This document shows positions 43,362 to 52,501 of a stretch of 64,000 bases of DNA, in pieces. The notes below the pieces were generated by a model. The model ran no database searches. It was not told where the DNA came from and worked only from the letters and a program-made list of their open reading frames with translations. Made by a program: the position numbers and the translations under genes. The stretch comes from Collinsella sp. AF33-16. GTDB taxonomy: Bacteria > Actinomycetota > Coriobacteriia > Coriobacteriales > Coriobacteriaceae. Location of the stretch: positions 1 through 64,000 of the forward strand of contig NZ_QRQC01000004.1 of the NCBI RefSeq assembly GCF_003475325.1, given 5' to 3'. The first letter of the stretch is position 1, and each line of letters begins with the position of its first letter.

Positions 43362-45806
43362 GTGAACGCCTTTGACCGCTACGCCCCGTTTATCCAAGAC
43401 TTCATCTATTCCCACGATTGGGAGAGCCTGCGCTCTATCCAGGTTGCGGCGGCAGATGCCATCTTTAACATGCAAGATAATGTGCTCTTGACGGCGTCCA
43501 CGGCTTCCGGCAAAACCGAGGCAGCCTTCTTTCCCATCCTGACCGAGTTTTGGGAGAACCCGCCCGCAAGCGTGGGCGCCCTCTACATCGGCCCCCTCAA
43601 AGCGCTCATCAATGATCAGTTCGTCCGCCTCAACGACCTCTGCGAAGAGGCCGATATCCCTGTCTGGCACTGGCATGGCGATGTCTCGCAGTCGCACAAG
43701 GCTAAGCTCATCAAAAAACCAAGCGGCATCTTGCAGATTACGCCTGAGTCACTCGAAGCGCTCTTAATCCATAAGCACATGGCGACCCCGCGCATGTTTT
43801 GCGACCTGCGCTATGTGGTCATCGATGAGGTCCACTCGCTCATGCGCGGCGACCGCGGCGGTCAGACGCTGTGCCTTATCGAGCGCCTCTCGCGCATGGC
43901 AGGCGTGCAGCCCCGCCGCATCGGCCTTTCTGCCACCATCGGCGACCCCGAGCGCACGGGCGCCTTTCTCTCACAGGGAACGGGGCGCGACTGCGTTATC
44001 CCCCGCTTTGAGGAACCGCGCCGCGTGTGGCGTATCTCCATGGAGCACTTCTACAACTCGGGCCCCCAGGCACAGCAGCGGGGATTCGTGGGCACAAGTC
44101 CTCAAGAGGCCGAAGTGCTTGCATGCGAGCGCATTGAGACGGCGGCACCCGCGGCACTGCCCGCCGGCGCCCAAGACATGCGTCACAGCGGACAGCTCAC
44201 ACAAGAGGAGCGCCGTCAACGTCGCGAGCAGGCGCGGGGCAAGGCCGCTCCCAAAGACCGTCGCACTTCTTCGGTCCCCGAGGGCGAAGTCGATATCCCC
44301 CAGGCCACCGAGCAGGCGCTCCTCAACCCCACCGACACGGCGCCCGACAACGCCGACCCCGGTATGGGCTATATCTTTGAGCATACGCGCGGCCGCAAGT
44401 GCCTGGTCTTTGCCAACTCGCGCGAGGAGGCAGAGGCCGTATGCTCCATGCTGCGCAGCTACTGCGAGAGTCGACACGAGCCCGACCGTTTCCTCATCCA
44501 TCATGGCAATCTTTCGGCATCGTTGCGCGAGACGGCCGAGGAACTCATGCGCGATGAGGAGCAGGCACAAACGACCGTCACCACCTCTACGCTGGAGCTC
44601 GGTATCGATATCGGCCGTCTGGAGCGTGCGTTTCAGATCGATGCGCCATTTACCGTCAGTTCCTTTTTGCAGCGAATGGGCCGCACGGGACGCCGCGACC
44701 TTCCGCCCGAGATGTGGTTTGTCATGCGCGAGGAAGAGCCCGAGCCGCGCACGATGATGCCCGAGACCATTCCGTGGAAGCTCCTGCAGGGAATCGCGCT
44801 CGTACAACTCTATCGCGAGGAAAAGTGGGTCGAGCCGCCCGAGCTCGATCGACTCCCCTACAGCCTGCTCTACCACCAGACTATGTCGACGCTTACCAGC
44901 ACCGGCGAGCTCACGCCGGCAGAGCTTGCCCAGCGCGTGCTCACGCTCAGCTATTTCCATCGCATCTCGGCCGATGACTATCGCGTACTGCTGCGTCACC
45001 TCATTAAGATCGACCATATCCAAGTCACCGAGGGCGGTGGGCTCATCGTGGGTCTCGCGGGTGAGCGCATCATTAACAACTTTAAGTTCTACGCCGTATT
45101 CCAGGAAAACGAGGAGTTCACCGTTCGCAGCGAGTCGGCCGAGTTGGGCACGATCGTCAATCCCCCACCGCCCGGTGAGCGCATCGCCATCGCAGGCCAT
45201 TGCTGGATTGTCGAGGAAGTGGACTGGAAGCGTCATACCGTCTTTGCCACGCAGGTCAAGGGCCGTGCGCCGGCCTACTTTGGCGACTGCCCCGGTGACA
45301 TCAATACACACGTACTCGAACGCATGCGCAAGGCGCTCAACGAGCATGCGGCATATCCGTATCTCATGGGCAACGCACGGGCACGTCTTGCACAGGCTCG
45401 TCATACCGCCGAGATTTCGGGTGCGGGAACTAAGCCGCTCATCAACCTGGGTGGCGACACCTGGGTGCTCTTCCCCTGGTTGGGCAGCTACGCCTTTTTG
45501 GCACTCGAGCGCATCCTCAAGATTAAGTGTGCCGCGGAGCTGGGCCTTCGCGGACTCGACCCGTCACGTCCGTACTTTATGCAGTTTAAGATGAAGGCCG
45601 ACGAGGAGACGTTCTTTGAGGTGCTCGCCGCCGAGGCCGAGAAGGACTTCGATCCCATCGAGCTCGTCTATCCCGGCGAGGTGCCTTACTTTGATCGTTA
45701 CGATGAGTTCGTTCCCGAAGAGCTCGTGCGCAAGGGCTTTGCCGAAGGCGTGCTCGACATCGAGGGTATGAAGCAGCGCGTCCTCAGCTGGCGCGACCAC
45801 GCCTAA
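43362..45806 (+). CDS. Lhr/BrxHI-like DEAD/DEAH-box helicase
   Basis: An 814-residue superfamily 2 helicase. It has Walker A TASTASGKTE (~45-52), motif Ib GPLKALINDQF, DEVH box VIDEVHSL (~154), motif III LSATIGDPER, motif IV CLVFANSREEAE, motif V TLELGIDIG (~410) and motif VI QRMGRTGRR. The DEVH box and C-terminal winged-helix/beta region match Lhr-like and BrxHI helicases. A ~100-residue charged insert (~245-335) is inserted before motif IV. GTG 43362 is chosen because GAGAGGAGGCC precedes it. It is the third gene of the TerB operon, 116 nt after the ATPase gene with a palindrome between. It probably translocates 3'-5' on DNA. Confidence 0.9.
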   Translation: MNAFDRYAPFIQDFIYSHDWESLRSIQVAAADAIFNMQDNVLLTASTASGKTEAAFFPILTEFWENPPASVGALYIGPLKALINDQFVRLNDLCEEADIPVWHWHGDVSQSHKAKLIKKPSGILQITPESLEALLIHKHMATPRMFCDLRYVVIDEVHSLMRGDRGGQTLCLIERLSRMAGVQPRRIGLSATIGDPERTGAFLSQGTGRDCVIPRFEEPRRVWRISMEHFYNSGPQAQQRGFVGTSPQEAEVLACERIETAAPAALPAGAQDMRHSGQLTQEERRQRREQARGKAAPKDRRTSSVPEGEVDIPQATEQALLNPTDTAPDNADPGMGYIFEHTRGRKCLVFANSREEAEAVCSMLRSYCESRHEPDRFLIHHGNLSASLRETAEELMRDEEQAQTTVTTSTLELGIDIGRLERAFQIDAPFTVSSFLQRMGRTGRRDLPPEMWFVMREEEPEPRTMMPETIPWKLLQGIALVQLYREEKWVEPPELDRLPYSLLYHQTMSTLTSTGELTPAELAQRVLTLSYFHRISADDYRVLLRHLIKIDHIQVTEGGGLIVGLAGERIINNFKFYAVFQENEEFTVRSESAELGTIVNPPPPGERIAIAGHCWIVEEVDWKRHTVFATQVKGRAPAYFGDCPGDINTHVLERMRKALNEHAAYPYLMGNARARLAQARHTAEISGAGTKPLINLGGDTWVLFPWLGSYAFLALERILKIKCAAELGLRGLDPSRPYFMQFKMKADEETFFEVLAAEAEKDFDPIELVYPGEVPYFDRYDEFVPEELVRKGFAEGVLDIEGMKQRVLSWRDHA

Positions 45807-45833
45807 GACCAGTCTTTTTTGGGACGGGGAGAC

Positions 45834-46712
45834 TTACTTGTCGTGAAGGACGGTGCCGAGGAAGTCAGCGTCGAAGGGCACGGCTTCGGCAAAGGTGTAG
45901 TCACCGTCGCTGGCGATGAGCAGGTAGTTCTCTTCGCCGCCAAATTCCGCGTCGCCGCAGGGAACCACCCAGGCATGCGCAAACACCTCGAGCGCCGTGG
46001 TAACGCAATCGCGCAGGAACGTCACATCGCTCCCCTCGTTTGCACTCACGATATTGGCGGCATAGATACCGCCGGGGTTCAGGCTGCCCCGCACCAAGCG
46101 CAGCGCCTCAATCGTCGCCAGCTCGCGCACGGGCTCGGCACCGCCAAAGCAATCGCTCACGACGACATCGTAGCGACGATGCCCAACGCTCGTCACGCCC
46201 AGATACGAGCGAGCCTCAGCGGTAATCACCCGCAAGCGGTCACCCACCGTGCGCTCCAGCTCGTCCAGATAGAACCAACGACGCGCCAGACGCGTAATCT
46301 CGGCATCGTACTCAATGACGTCCATGCGCAAACTCTCGTGCGACATCAGCGCAAATTTGGGATAGGCAAACCCACCGCCGCCCAGCATAAGCATGCGGTC
46401 GACGCCGTGACCATAAACGTCGCGCATCGCATCCTCGGCCTCAAATGCGTCGTCAAACGCACGATAGTATGCAAAGACGGGCTCCGCCCAACGCTCGCCA
46501 ACGTAGGTCGCGCTCTGGTAGACGCCGCCTTGCACCAACACGCGAACTTCGTCGCCGCCCTCATCGTGCACGCGCTTCACGCGCGCCAACCCATTGCGGG
46601 TCCTCGCGACCTGCAGACAGGCAGCGCGAACAGCGACGGCGGCCGCACCGAGCGCCGCAGCTCCCAGGGCAACGCCGGCGACGACGCCGGCAGAAACACT
46701 CGGCTTGTTCAT
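45834..46712 (-). CDS. Spermidine-synthase-like methyltransferase-fold protein
   Basis: A 292-residue protein. A hydrophobic N-terminal helix (AGVVAGVALGAAALGAAAVAV) anchors it to the membrane, and a Rossmann domain of the spermidine synthase type follows. The motifs are MLMLGGGGFAYPKFAL (cofactor loop), DVIEYDAEITRLARRWF and YDVVVSDCFGG. The polyamine-synthase gatekeeper region is not clearly conserved, so it may be a SAM-dependent enzyme of unknown substrate rather than a true SpeE. It starts right at the elp3 stop (0 nt gap), so they form an operon. It is convergent with the helicase gene, with 27 bp between. Confidence 0.75.
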   Translation of the reverse strand: MNKPSVSAGVVAGVALGAAALGAAAVAVRAACLQVARTRNGLARVKRVHDEGGDEVRVLVQGGVYQSATYVGERWAEPVFAYYRAFDDAFEAEDAMRDVYGHGVDRMLMLGGGGFAYPKFALMSHESLRMDVIEYDAEITRLARRWFYLDELERTVGDRLRVITAEARSYLGVTSVGHRRYDVVVSDCFGGAEPVRELATIEALRLVRGSLNPGGIYAANIVSANEGSDVTFLRDCVTTALEVFAHAWVVPCGDAEFGGEENYLLIASDGDYTFAEAVPFDADFLGTVLHDK

Positions 46713-48620
46713 CTAGAGCTCCTTTTGCAGATAAAGGCCATGGTCATAAAATCCAAGATGGCGATAGTACTCGCGCGTGCCAATCGCGCTGATCACGTTG
46801 ATGCGCGCATAGCCGGCATCCCGAGCTATCTGACACGCACGCTCCACGAGCAGACGCCCCAGACCGTGATGCTGAGCCGCCTGGCCCTGATCGCCCACAC
46901 GCGCCGCCATACCATAGACGTGCACCTCGCGAATCATCGCTTCCTCCGGCCTGGTCGGCAACTCGTCCGCATGTGCGGTGACAAAGGCGCGATCGGGCAG
47001 CGACAACCGCAAAAAGCCTGCGATCTTGCCCTGCGGCGTCACCCACTGCAAAAAGCGCTCACGCGTCACCGGCGTCTCGTACGTCACGTCCTCGTCAAGG
47101 GCCAACTCGTTCAGGTCGGCACCCGCCGTGCTGATCTCGCGATAGCGGATCTCGCGCACCGTCGCGCCTTCCCCACGAGCCGCCAAGCGGTTTTCGACGA
47201 GTTGACGCAGGTTGGGCTTCTTGTTGCCCACCATGATGTCGTCAGAGCTAAAGTCGCGAATCATGCGGCTGATGCGGCAGAACGCCGGCGTCACCACGAT
47301 GTCGTCGGCAAGCACATCGAGCAACTCGTCCTCGGTATAGGGGCGCCACTCGCCACGCTCGTAACAGCCCACCAGACGCGAGCCCTCGATGAGCGCACAC
47401 GGGTAGACCTTGACCTCGTCAGGCATAAAGGCCCCTTCGGTCATAAAGCGTTCGTAGTCGCGCTTGTCCCCCTCGGGCGTGGCGCCCAGCAAGTTAAGCA
47501 TAAAATGCGCGTGGATCTTAAAGCCAAACAGGCGCGCAAGCGAAAACGCCCGCTCGATCTGCGCCACCGAAATGCGACGCTCGTTGATATCGAGTAGGTG
47601 CTGGTCGAGGCTCTGGATACCCATCTGGATCTTGGTGCAGCCCAGGCGGCGGATGAGCGTAAGCGCCTGCGGCGTTACAGCATCGGGGCGCGTCTCGATA
47701 ACGAGTCCCACCACGCGATGCTTCGCCGTCTCGTTGATGCGCTGCTGGCGCTCGAGCTCCTCCATCGTTGCCGTCTGCCACTCAGTGACCTCGCCCCACG
47801 GCGTGCCGGGGCCGTACAGACAACGCACCGCACGGTTATAGCCGCCCACGGCAGCATCCACACGCCCCTGCTCGTCGGCAACGCCGGCAGCAAGCTCGAC
47901 CTCGTCTGTCGCAATGCCGGCGGCCCGATAGCGCTCGCGGCGCTCTGCTACCACAGGCGGCAGGGCATCGGCGGGAGCGTCATCGAGCAGACGCCCCGCC
48001 TCGGCACGACTGATGCCCGGACGCGCCAACATGGGGTTAGCCGCCACACCAGCCACGGCATCGTCATTGAGCGCGCGGAAGAGCTCCGACATAAACCACG
48101 TCTGATACCCTTGCGGATAGTCGCTCCAGGTACCGCCGAGCACAATGAGCTCAATCTTATCGGTCGCATGCCCCATTTGCGAAAGCGCCGTCAAACGGGC
48201 ACTCACCTGCAGATACGGGTCAAAGCAATTTTGCTCCGCACGGGCGCACGCCGGCTCGGCATGCAGATAGCTTTTGGGCATGCGCAGATCGTTGGGGCAA
48301 AACAGGCAATCGCCCGAGCATGGCCAGGGCTTGGTGATGACGGTAATGGTCGCCACGCCCGAGGCCGTGCGACGAGGCTTCATGCGCAGCACTTGCAGCA
48401 GTTGACGCTCCAACTCGGCATCGACATTCCACGCAGCCCACCGAGCCGGCTCCTCACGTTTAACCCGTTGGTAGAACGGCAGCAGACGGCGCTTGGCCAA
48501 ATCGCGTTTGTCGGCACCCTCACGGCGCGCCTCGGCATGTATCAGTTTGACGAGTGCCTTGTCGTCCACGGTCTCGCCGCGACGCAGAGCCTCGAGTATG
48601 TTCAAGATAATCTGTTCCAT
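46713..48620 (-). CDS. elp3: Elp3-family radical SAM / GNAT tRNA uridine-34 modifying enzyme
   Basis: A 635-residue Elp3. The radical SAM domain has a CX3CX2C cluster motif in PCSGDCLFCPND, with GGTWSDYPQGYQ and the family block IETRPDAVTPQAL; QMGIQSLD follows. The C-terminal GNAT domain has HGLGRLLVERACQIARDAGY and LGFYDHGLYLQKEL. Elp3 attaches a carboxymethyl group from acetyl-CoA to wobble uridine, a cm5U-type modification. Bacterial Elp3 acts without the eukaryotic Elongator partners. GGGGGC lies just before the ATG. It is cotranscribed with the spermidine-synthase-like gene. Confidence 0.93.
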   Translation of the reverse strand: MEQIILNILEALRRGETVDDKALVKLIHAEARREGADKRDLAKRRLLPFYQRVKREEPARWAAWNVDAELERQLLQVLRMKPRRTASGVATITVITKPWPCSGDCLFCPNDLRMPKSYLHAEPACARAEQNCFDPYLQVSARLTALSQMGHATDKIELIVLGGTWSDYPQGYQTWFMSELFRALNDDAVAGVAANPMLARPGISRAEAGRLLDDAPADALPPVVAERRERYRAAGIATDEVELAAGVADEQGRVDAAVGGYNRAVRCLYGPGTPWGEVTEWQTATMEELERQQRINETAKHRVVGLVIETRPDAVTPQALTLIRRLGCTKIQMGIQSLDQHLLDINERRISVAQIERAFSLARLFGFKIHAHFMLNLLGATPEGDKRDYERFMTEGAFMPDEVKVYPCALIEGSRLVGCYERGEWRPYTEDELLDVLADDIVVTPAFCRISRMIRDFSSDDIMVGNKKPNLRQLVENRLAARGEGATVREIRYREISTAGADLNELALDEDVTYETPVTRERFLQWVTPQGKIAGFLRLSLPDRAFVTAHADELPTRPEEAMIREVHVYGMAARVGDQGQAAQHHGLGRLLVERACQIARDAGYARINVISAIGTREYYRHLGFYDHGLYLQKEL

Positions 48621-48636
48621 GCCCCCATTGTAAAGG

Positions 48637-48674
48637 CAAAGGCGCCGGAGCCAGTCACGGCCCCGGCGCCTCCA
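48637..48674 (-). terminator. GC-rich stem-loop between DUF4097 gene and elp3
   Basis: GGCGCCGG (48641-48648) pairs with CCGGCGCC (48663-48670), extendable by GGCC/GGCT pairs. On the minus strand it follows the DUF4097 gene and is trailed by TTTGCCTTT. It is a probable terminator for the XRE-DUF4097 unit just ahead of elp3. Confidence 0.6.
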
Positions 48675-48717
48675 TCAAAGAGCATGCCTATATGTACCGA
48701 TCTCCGAAAACCGCATG

Positions 48718-49617
48718 TCACTCCGGATCAAACGACATGTCACCCGAACCGACCTTAAAACGATACGTGGCAGACTTATCACCGTTGTCGAATTCAAGAT
48801 TCAATATGGTCTCGCCATCGTAGCCAAGCGGAAGGAAATCGCTCTCGAAGTCACCGCTGCCCACAGTGAGACTCGCCTTAAAGCCCGCAGAATTCGGAAC
48901 CGCTATCTCCACATCGCCCGAGTCCACGCTTACGTCCATCGACCTCGCGGGGGCCTGGTAGAGCTCGAACGTCACATCACCCGAACCGACCTTGGCATTC
49001 AGGGTGTCGGTTACAGTGCCCGCAAACTCAACGTCTCCCGAGTCCAACGTCAGGTTGAGGTCATGACACGCAATGTCCGTGACCGTCAGATCGCCCGCTC
49101 CTACATTCGCTGTAATGCCCACCATGTTATCGGCAACTTCGCGCGGCAGTTCGACGGTAACCGTGCGGTCAATGGCGCGCTCGTCATCGCAATCGAACTG
49201 GCGAATCTTGAGCGTAGAACCCTTAACCTCGGCCAGATTTTGGGTTGCCGCATCGAAGGCGACGGTCCCCGTTGCCACGCGACCGCTTTCAATTACGCGC
49301 ACCGGCCCGCCGGAGACGTGTTTGACCTCGACCGTGCCCGACGTCACGTCCAAGTCAAGCGATGTGAACGCGTCGGCATCAAACGTTTCACTCGAAAGCT
49401 GTTGAGGCCGAGCGGAATAGTTACCGCTATTCAAGGAATCGTCCTCGTCAAACGCATCGCCCATACCAGACAAGCCGGATACAACATCGTCGAAATCCCA
49501 CGGTCCATCAAAATGAATCAAAGTCCGCGAAATGCCAAAGACAAGCCCGATGATGAGCACAAACGCTCCGATGCCAATGCCCAAGCGCCTCTTAGACTCA
49601 TGCGAGAGCTTCATCAT
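48718..49617 (-). CDS. DUF4097 (LiaG-like) membrane-anchored protein
   Basis: A 299-residue protein. It has a basic N terminus, one transmembrane helix (LGIGIGAFVLIIGLVFGI), then a long right-handed beta-strand-repeat domain of the DUF4097 type. Repeated short units end in (D/G)SGDV or GSGD (LDSGDVEF, VGSGDVTF, VDSGDVEI, VGSGDFES, VGSGDMSF). The family includes LiaG of Bacillus cell-envelope stress operons; the function is uncertain. Its start overlaps the stop of the XRE gene (ATGA-type), so the two are coupled. Confidence 0.87.
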   Translation of the reverse strand: MMKLSHESKRRLGIGIGAFVLIIGLVFGISRTLIHFDGPWDFDDVVSGLSGMGDAFDEDDSLNSGNYSARPQQLSSETFDADAFTSLDLDVTSGTVEVKHVSGGPVRVIESGRVATGTVAFDAATQNLAEVKGSTLKIRQFDCDDERAIDRTVTVELPREVADNMVGITANVGAGDLTVTDIACHDLNLTLDSGDVEFAGTVTDTLNAKVGSGDVTFELYQAPARSMDVSVDSGDVEIAVPNSAGFKASLTVGSGDFESDFLPLGYDGETILNLEFDNGDKSATYRFKVGSGDMSFDPE

Positions 49618-50336
49618 TCATCACCTTCTTTGGCACTCGACTCAGCGGTGGTCGCGGCAGCCATGTCAGCGTCAACCGCTGTGGAAACGTCCTCCCCCTT
49701 AGTCCTAGCGACCGCCGGCGCCGGACCAACCTGAATATCCCCGCGCGCCCAATCGCCATCGAGCGCACGTGCCACCCAGTGATAGATGGGGATCGTAAAG
49801 AAAATCAGCGCGGCAAAGGGGCCGGCGCCAAACAGGAACATCAGCAAAAAGAACAGCAGCCAGCACACGGCCCAGTACGGGAACGACTGGAACGGACCCT
49901 TCACTGGAGTCGGGCCGGCCGCACCGGCACCCGTCACCTGCGCCGTAGCGGCATTGGCGGCCTGTGCACTCCAGCTTGCCGCCTGCGCCGCCTTGGCTGC
50001 CGCGTCACTTGCCTGCGTTGCCGCCTCGGTGGCGCGTGCCGCGGCCTCATGGGTGCGGGCGCGCTCTGCCGCCTCGGCCTCGCGCTGACGGGCGCGGTCC
50101 TCGTTCTCAAACTCGATATCGTCCTCGATCTCATCGCTCGGATTGAGCAGCTCGTCCAGACTCACACCGTAGAGCTTGGCGAGCGAGATCAGGTTCTCGG
50201 TATCGGGCGAGCTCTCCGCGCGCTCCCATTTACTGACCGCCTGGCGCGACAGTCCCAGCTTTCGTGCAAGCCCTTCTTGGCTAAAACCCTTGCTGCGACG
50301 AAGGTCGGCGAGCCGCTGCGCAGTTTCTACATTCAT
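49614..50336 (-). CDS. XRE-family regulator with C-terminal membrane segments
   Basis: A 240-residue protein. An N-terminal helix-turn-helix (residues ~5-60; GLARKLGLSRQAVSKWERAE) is followed by an Ala/Glu/Arg-rich coiled-coil-like stretch (~75-140), two hydrophobic helices (YWAVCWLLFFLLMFLFG and AALIFFTIPIYHWV) and a hydrophilic tail. This layout suggests a membrane-tethered transcription regulator, probably controlling its own operon and an envelope response together with the DUF4097 protein. ATG 50336 has AGGAGGAAC immediately upstream; longer in-frame ORFs are spurious. Confidence 0.87.
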   Translation of the reverse strand: MNVETAQRLADLRRSKGFSQEGLARKLGLSRQAVSKWERAESSPDTENLISLAKLYGVSLDELLNPSDEIEDDIEFENEDRARQREAEAAERARTHEAAARATEAATQASDAAAKAAQAASWSAQAANAATAQVTGAGAAGPTPVKGPFQSFPYWAVCWLLFFLLMFLFGAGPFAALIFFTIPIYHWVARALDGDWARGDIQVGPAPAVARTKGEDVSTAVDADMAAATTAESSAKEGDE

Positions 50337-50603
50337 GGTTCCTCCTATGCGATGCCAGCCGTGCCGCCGGACCGTTTTTGTTCTTAAGGCGCCTTGCACA
50401 GTTAAAAATCTATCCGCCACCGCCAAAAGCATGCCACCTATTCTAGTGAGATTTTTGACAACCGGCGGTTGCGGGCATATATGAGCTGCGGAAATGTGTC
50501 CAAACAAAGCAATGACCCGCAGCTCGGTTGTCCCCGTTGCGGCGTTAACGGTAGTATGGTCGTACTGTTTATTCCGCACCGCCAACGGAGGGAGTTCCGC
50601 GCC

Positions 50604-51476
50604 GTGAACCGCGATTTCGCCTCATCGCTCATTCAGCTCAACAATACGTTCTATCGCGAGCACTCCGCCTCCTTCTCCGATACGCGCCAGGCACCGTGGC
50701 CCGGCTGGGTACGCACCATGGACATAGCGCTCGAGCAGCTCGACGTCGCCACGATCGAGCATCCCGTCCGCGTCTTCGATCTTGCCTGCGGCAACATGCG
50801 ATTCGAGAACTTTGCCGCCGGCGGCGCACTTGCCGCCAAGGGCGTCGACGGCGCAAACCCCTCGGCAGATGCCAGTTGCCCGTTTGAGTTCTATGGTGTT
50901 GACTCGTGTCAGGATTTGGCTATCGATGCGCACGGTCACGCCCTGCGCATTCCCAACCTGCACTTCCAGGAACTCGACGTACTCGATGCCCTCATGAAGC
51001 TCAACCCCGCCGAGACACCCGACGTGCTTTTCGACGCCCCGCTCGCCGACATCTCGGTCTGCTTTGGCTTTATGCACCACGTGCCGTCATGCGAGTACCG
51101 CGTACGCGTGCTCGACGCCCTGGTGCGCCAGACGCGCCCAGGCGGCATCATCGCCATCAGCTTTTGGGAGTTTATGAACGACGAGCGCATGGCGCGCAAG
51201 GCCGTTCGCGCCGAAGCCCGCGCCGAGCTCACCCCGCCGTTTGAAAGTTACGATTCCGCGCAGTTTGAAGCCGGCGACCACCTCATTGGCTGGCAAAACG
51301 ACCGCCACGCCTACCGCTATTGCCATCACTTTGACGATCAGCAGATCACCGACCTGGTGCGCGGCGTGCGCACATTCTACAAGAGCGGCGAGGTCCCCGT
51401 GCGCGAGCTTGAGCGCTTCCATGCCGACGGTCGCAGCGGCGAGCTCAACCGTTACGTGATTCTCAAGCGCCTGTAG
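50604..51476 (+). CDS. Class I SAM-dependent methyltransferase (Trm9/ALKBH8-like?)
   Basis: A ~290-residue methyltransferase. Motif I is VFDLACGNMRFE, the post-I acidic region is FYGVDSCQDLAID, motif IV is DISVCFGFMHHVP, and motif VI is RQTRPGGIIAISFWEF. The combination of HH after motif IV, then EYRVRVLDALVRQTRPGG, recalls Trm9/ALKBH8-type tRNA wobble methyltransferases, but I cannot align it here. GTG 50604 has GGAGGG 11 nt upstream. It is rightward and divergent from the XRE gene. A weak promoter candidate (TTGTCC, 18 nt, TAGTAT) lies upstream at about 50533-50562. Confidence 0.78.
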   Translation: MNRDFASSLIQLNNTFYREHSASFSDTRQAPWPGWVRTMDIALEQLDVATIEHPVRVFDLACGNMRFENFAAGGALAAKGVDGANPSADASCPFEFYGVDSCQDLAIDAHGHALRIPNLHFQELDVLDALMKLNPAETPDVLFDAPLADISVCFGFMHHVPSCEYRVRVLDALVRQTRPGGIIAISFWEFMNDERMARKAVRAEARAELTPPFESYDSAQFEAGDHLIGWQNDRHAYRYCHHFDDQQITDLVRGVRTFYKSGEVPVRELERFHADGRSGELNRYVILKRL

Positions 51477-51594
51477 GCATCGGCGACTTGCCGCCGAGCC
51501 GCACCGCAACTTTCGGGCAAGCTATGCCCCACCCTTTTCAACCCATTGATGGAACGTGCTGCCATGCGTTCCATACTCATGATCAAGGAGCCTC

Positions 51595-52434
51595 ATGGGA
51601 GCCGTCCACGTTCGCACGCCTAAGAACTTTGTGCTCGAAGAGCGCCTGGAGCGCTACGCCGATGCGATTGAGACGAACCCCGAGGCCTATGCCGGAGATT
51701 GGCGCGAGGCTTGCGCGCCAGTTGGCAGCAAGCCCTTCGAACACCTTCACCTGGATCTTGGCTGTGGCAAGGGAACGTACCTTGTAGAGCGCGCGGCCCA
51801 CGAGCCAAACACCCTCTTTATCGGTATGGACCAGGAGCCCATCTGCATCGCCTATGCCGCACAGAAAATCTGCGAGCAGGAGCTGTCCAACGCACTCGTC
51901 CTGCCCCGAGGCGCCGCATCGCTGCCGCAGCTGTTTGCCGCAGGCGAGCTCGATGCCATTACCATTAACTTTCCCACGCCGCAGCCCAAGGCCAAGTACG
52001 CCAAAAAACGACTCGTCCATGTCGACCATCTGATGCTCTACCGCCCGCTCTTTTCAGCCGGCGCCACCGTCACACTGCGAACCGACAGTAAGCCATTGCG
52101 CGACTACGCCCTGGGGCAGTTTGCCGCGGCCGGCTACGACACGCTTTGGGTAAGCGACGACGTCCGCCGCGACCATCCCGAGCATCCCGAGACCGAGTAC
52201 GAATGCCGCACGCGCGAGATGGGTGCCGTCGTCTATGGCATTTGCGCCACACCCGGCGCGCAGCCCAGCAATGAACAGCTCGCGGCGGGCCGCGCGCAGG
52301 AGCAAAGCCTTGCCTGCTACCTGCCCGAAAACCTCGATGAGCTCACCTATGTACCTCTGGGCATGGAAGAGGCCGTCGAGAACTTTAGAAACCGCGCCCG
52401 CAAAGGCAAGAAGCGCCTGCCGCAAGAGTCCTAG
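51595..52434 (+). CDS. trmB: tRNA (guanine-N7)-methyltransferase-like protein TrmB
   Basis: A 279-residue SAM methyltransferase. It has motif I LHLDLGCGKGTYLVE, FIGMDQEPICIAYAAQK, and the TrmB-type segment ITINFPTPQPKAKYAKKR, followed by HVDHLMLYRPLF and LRTDSKPLRDYAL. The canonical TrmB block NFPDPWPKKRH is altered (TPQPKAKYAKKR), so activity on G46 of tRNA is probable but not certain. An extended C-terminal ~60 residues is unusual. AAGGAGCC precedes the ATG. It lies 118 nt after the preceding methyltransferase gene on the same strand. A copy of the hairpin repeat follows at 52502. Confidence 0.8.
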   Translation: MGAVHVRTPKNFVLEERLERYADAIETNPEAYAGDWREACAPVGSKPFEHLHLDLGCGKGTYLVERAAHEPNTLFIGMDQEPICIAYAAQKICEQELSNALVLPRGAASLPQLFAAGELDAITINFPTPQPKAKYAKKRLVHVDHLMLYRPLFSAGATVTLRTDSKPLRDYALGQFAAAGYDTLWVSDDVRRDHPEHPETEYECRTREMGAVVYGICATPGAQPSNEQLAAGRAQEQSLACYLPENLDELTYVPLGMEEAVENFRNRARKGKKRLPQES

Positions 52435-52501
52435 GGGCTTCTGATGGTCGCGGCGTCGGCAAACAAGCGCAAATTGGCGCCAGCGAACGGCCCTCAAACC
52501 T

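Noticed and set aside
40194..45806. A complete BREX system.
   Set aside because: BrxD-like and BrxHI-like genes are present, but no PglZ phosphatase, PglX methylase, PglW kinase, PglY or BrxL occurs in the window.
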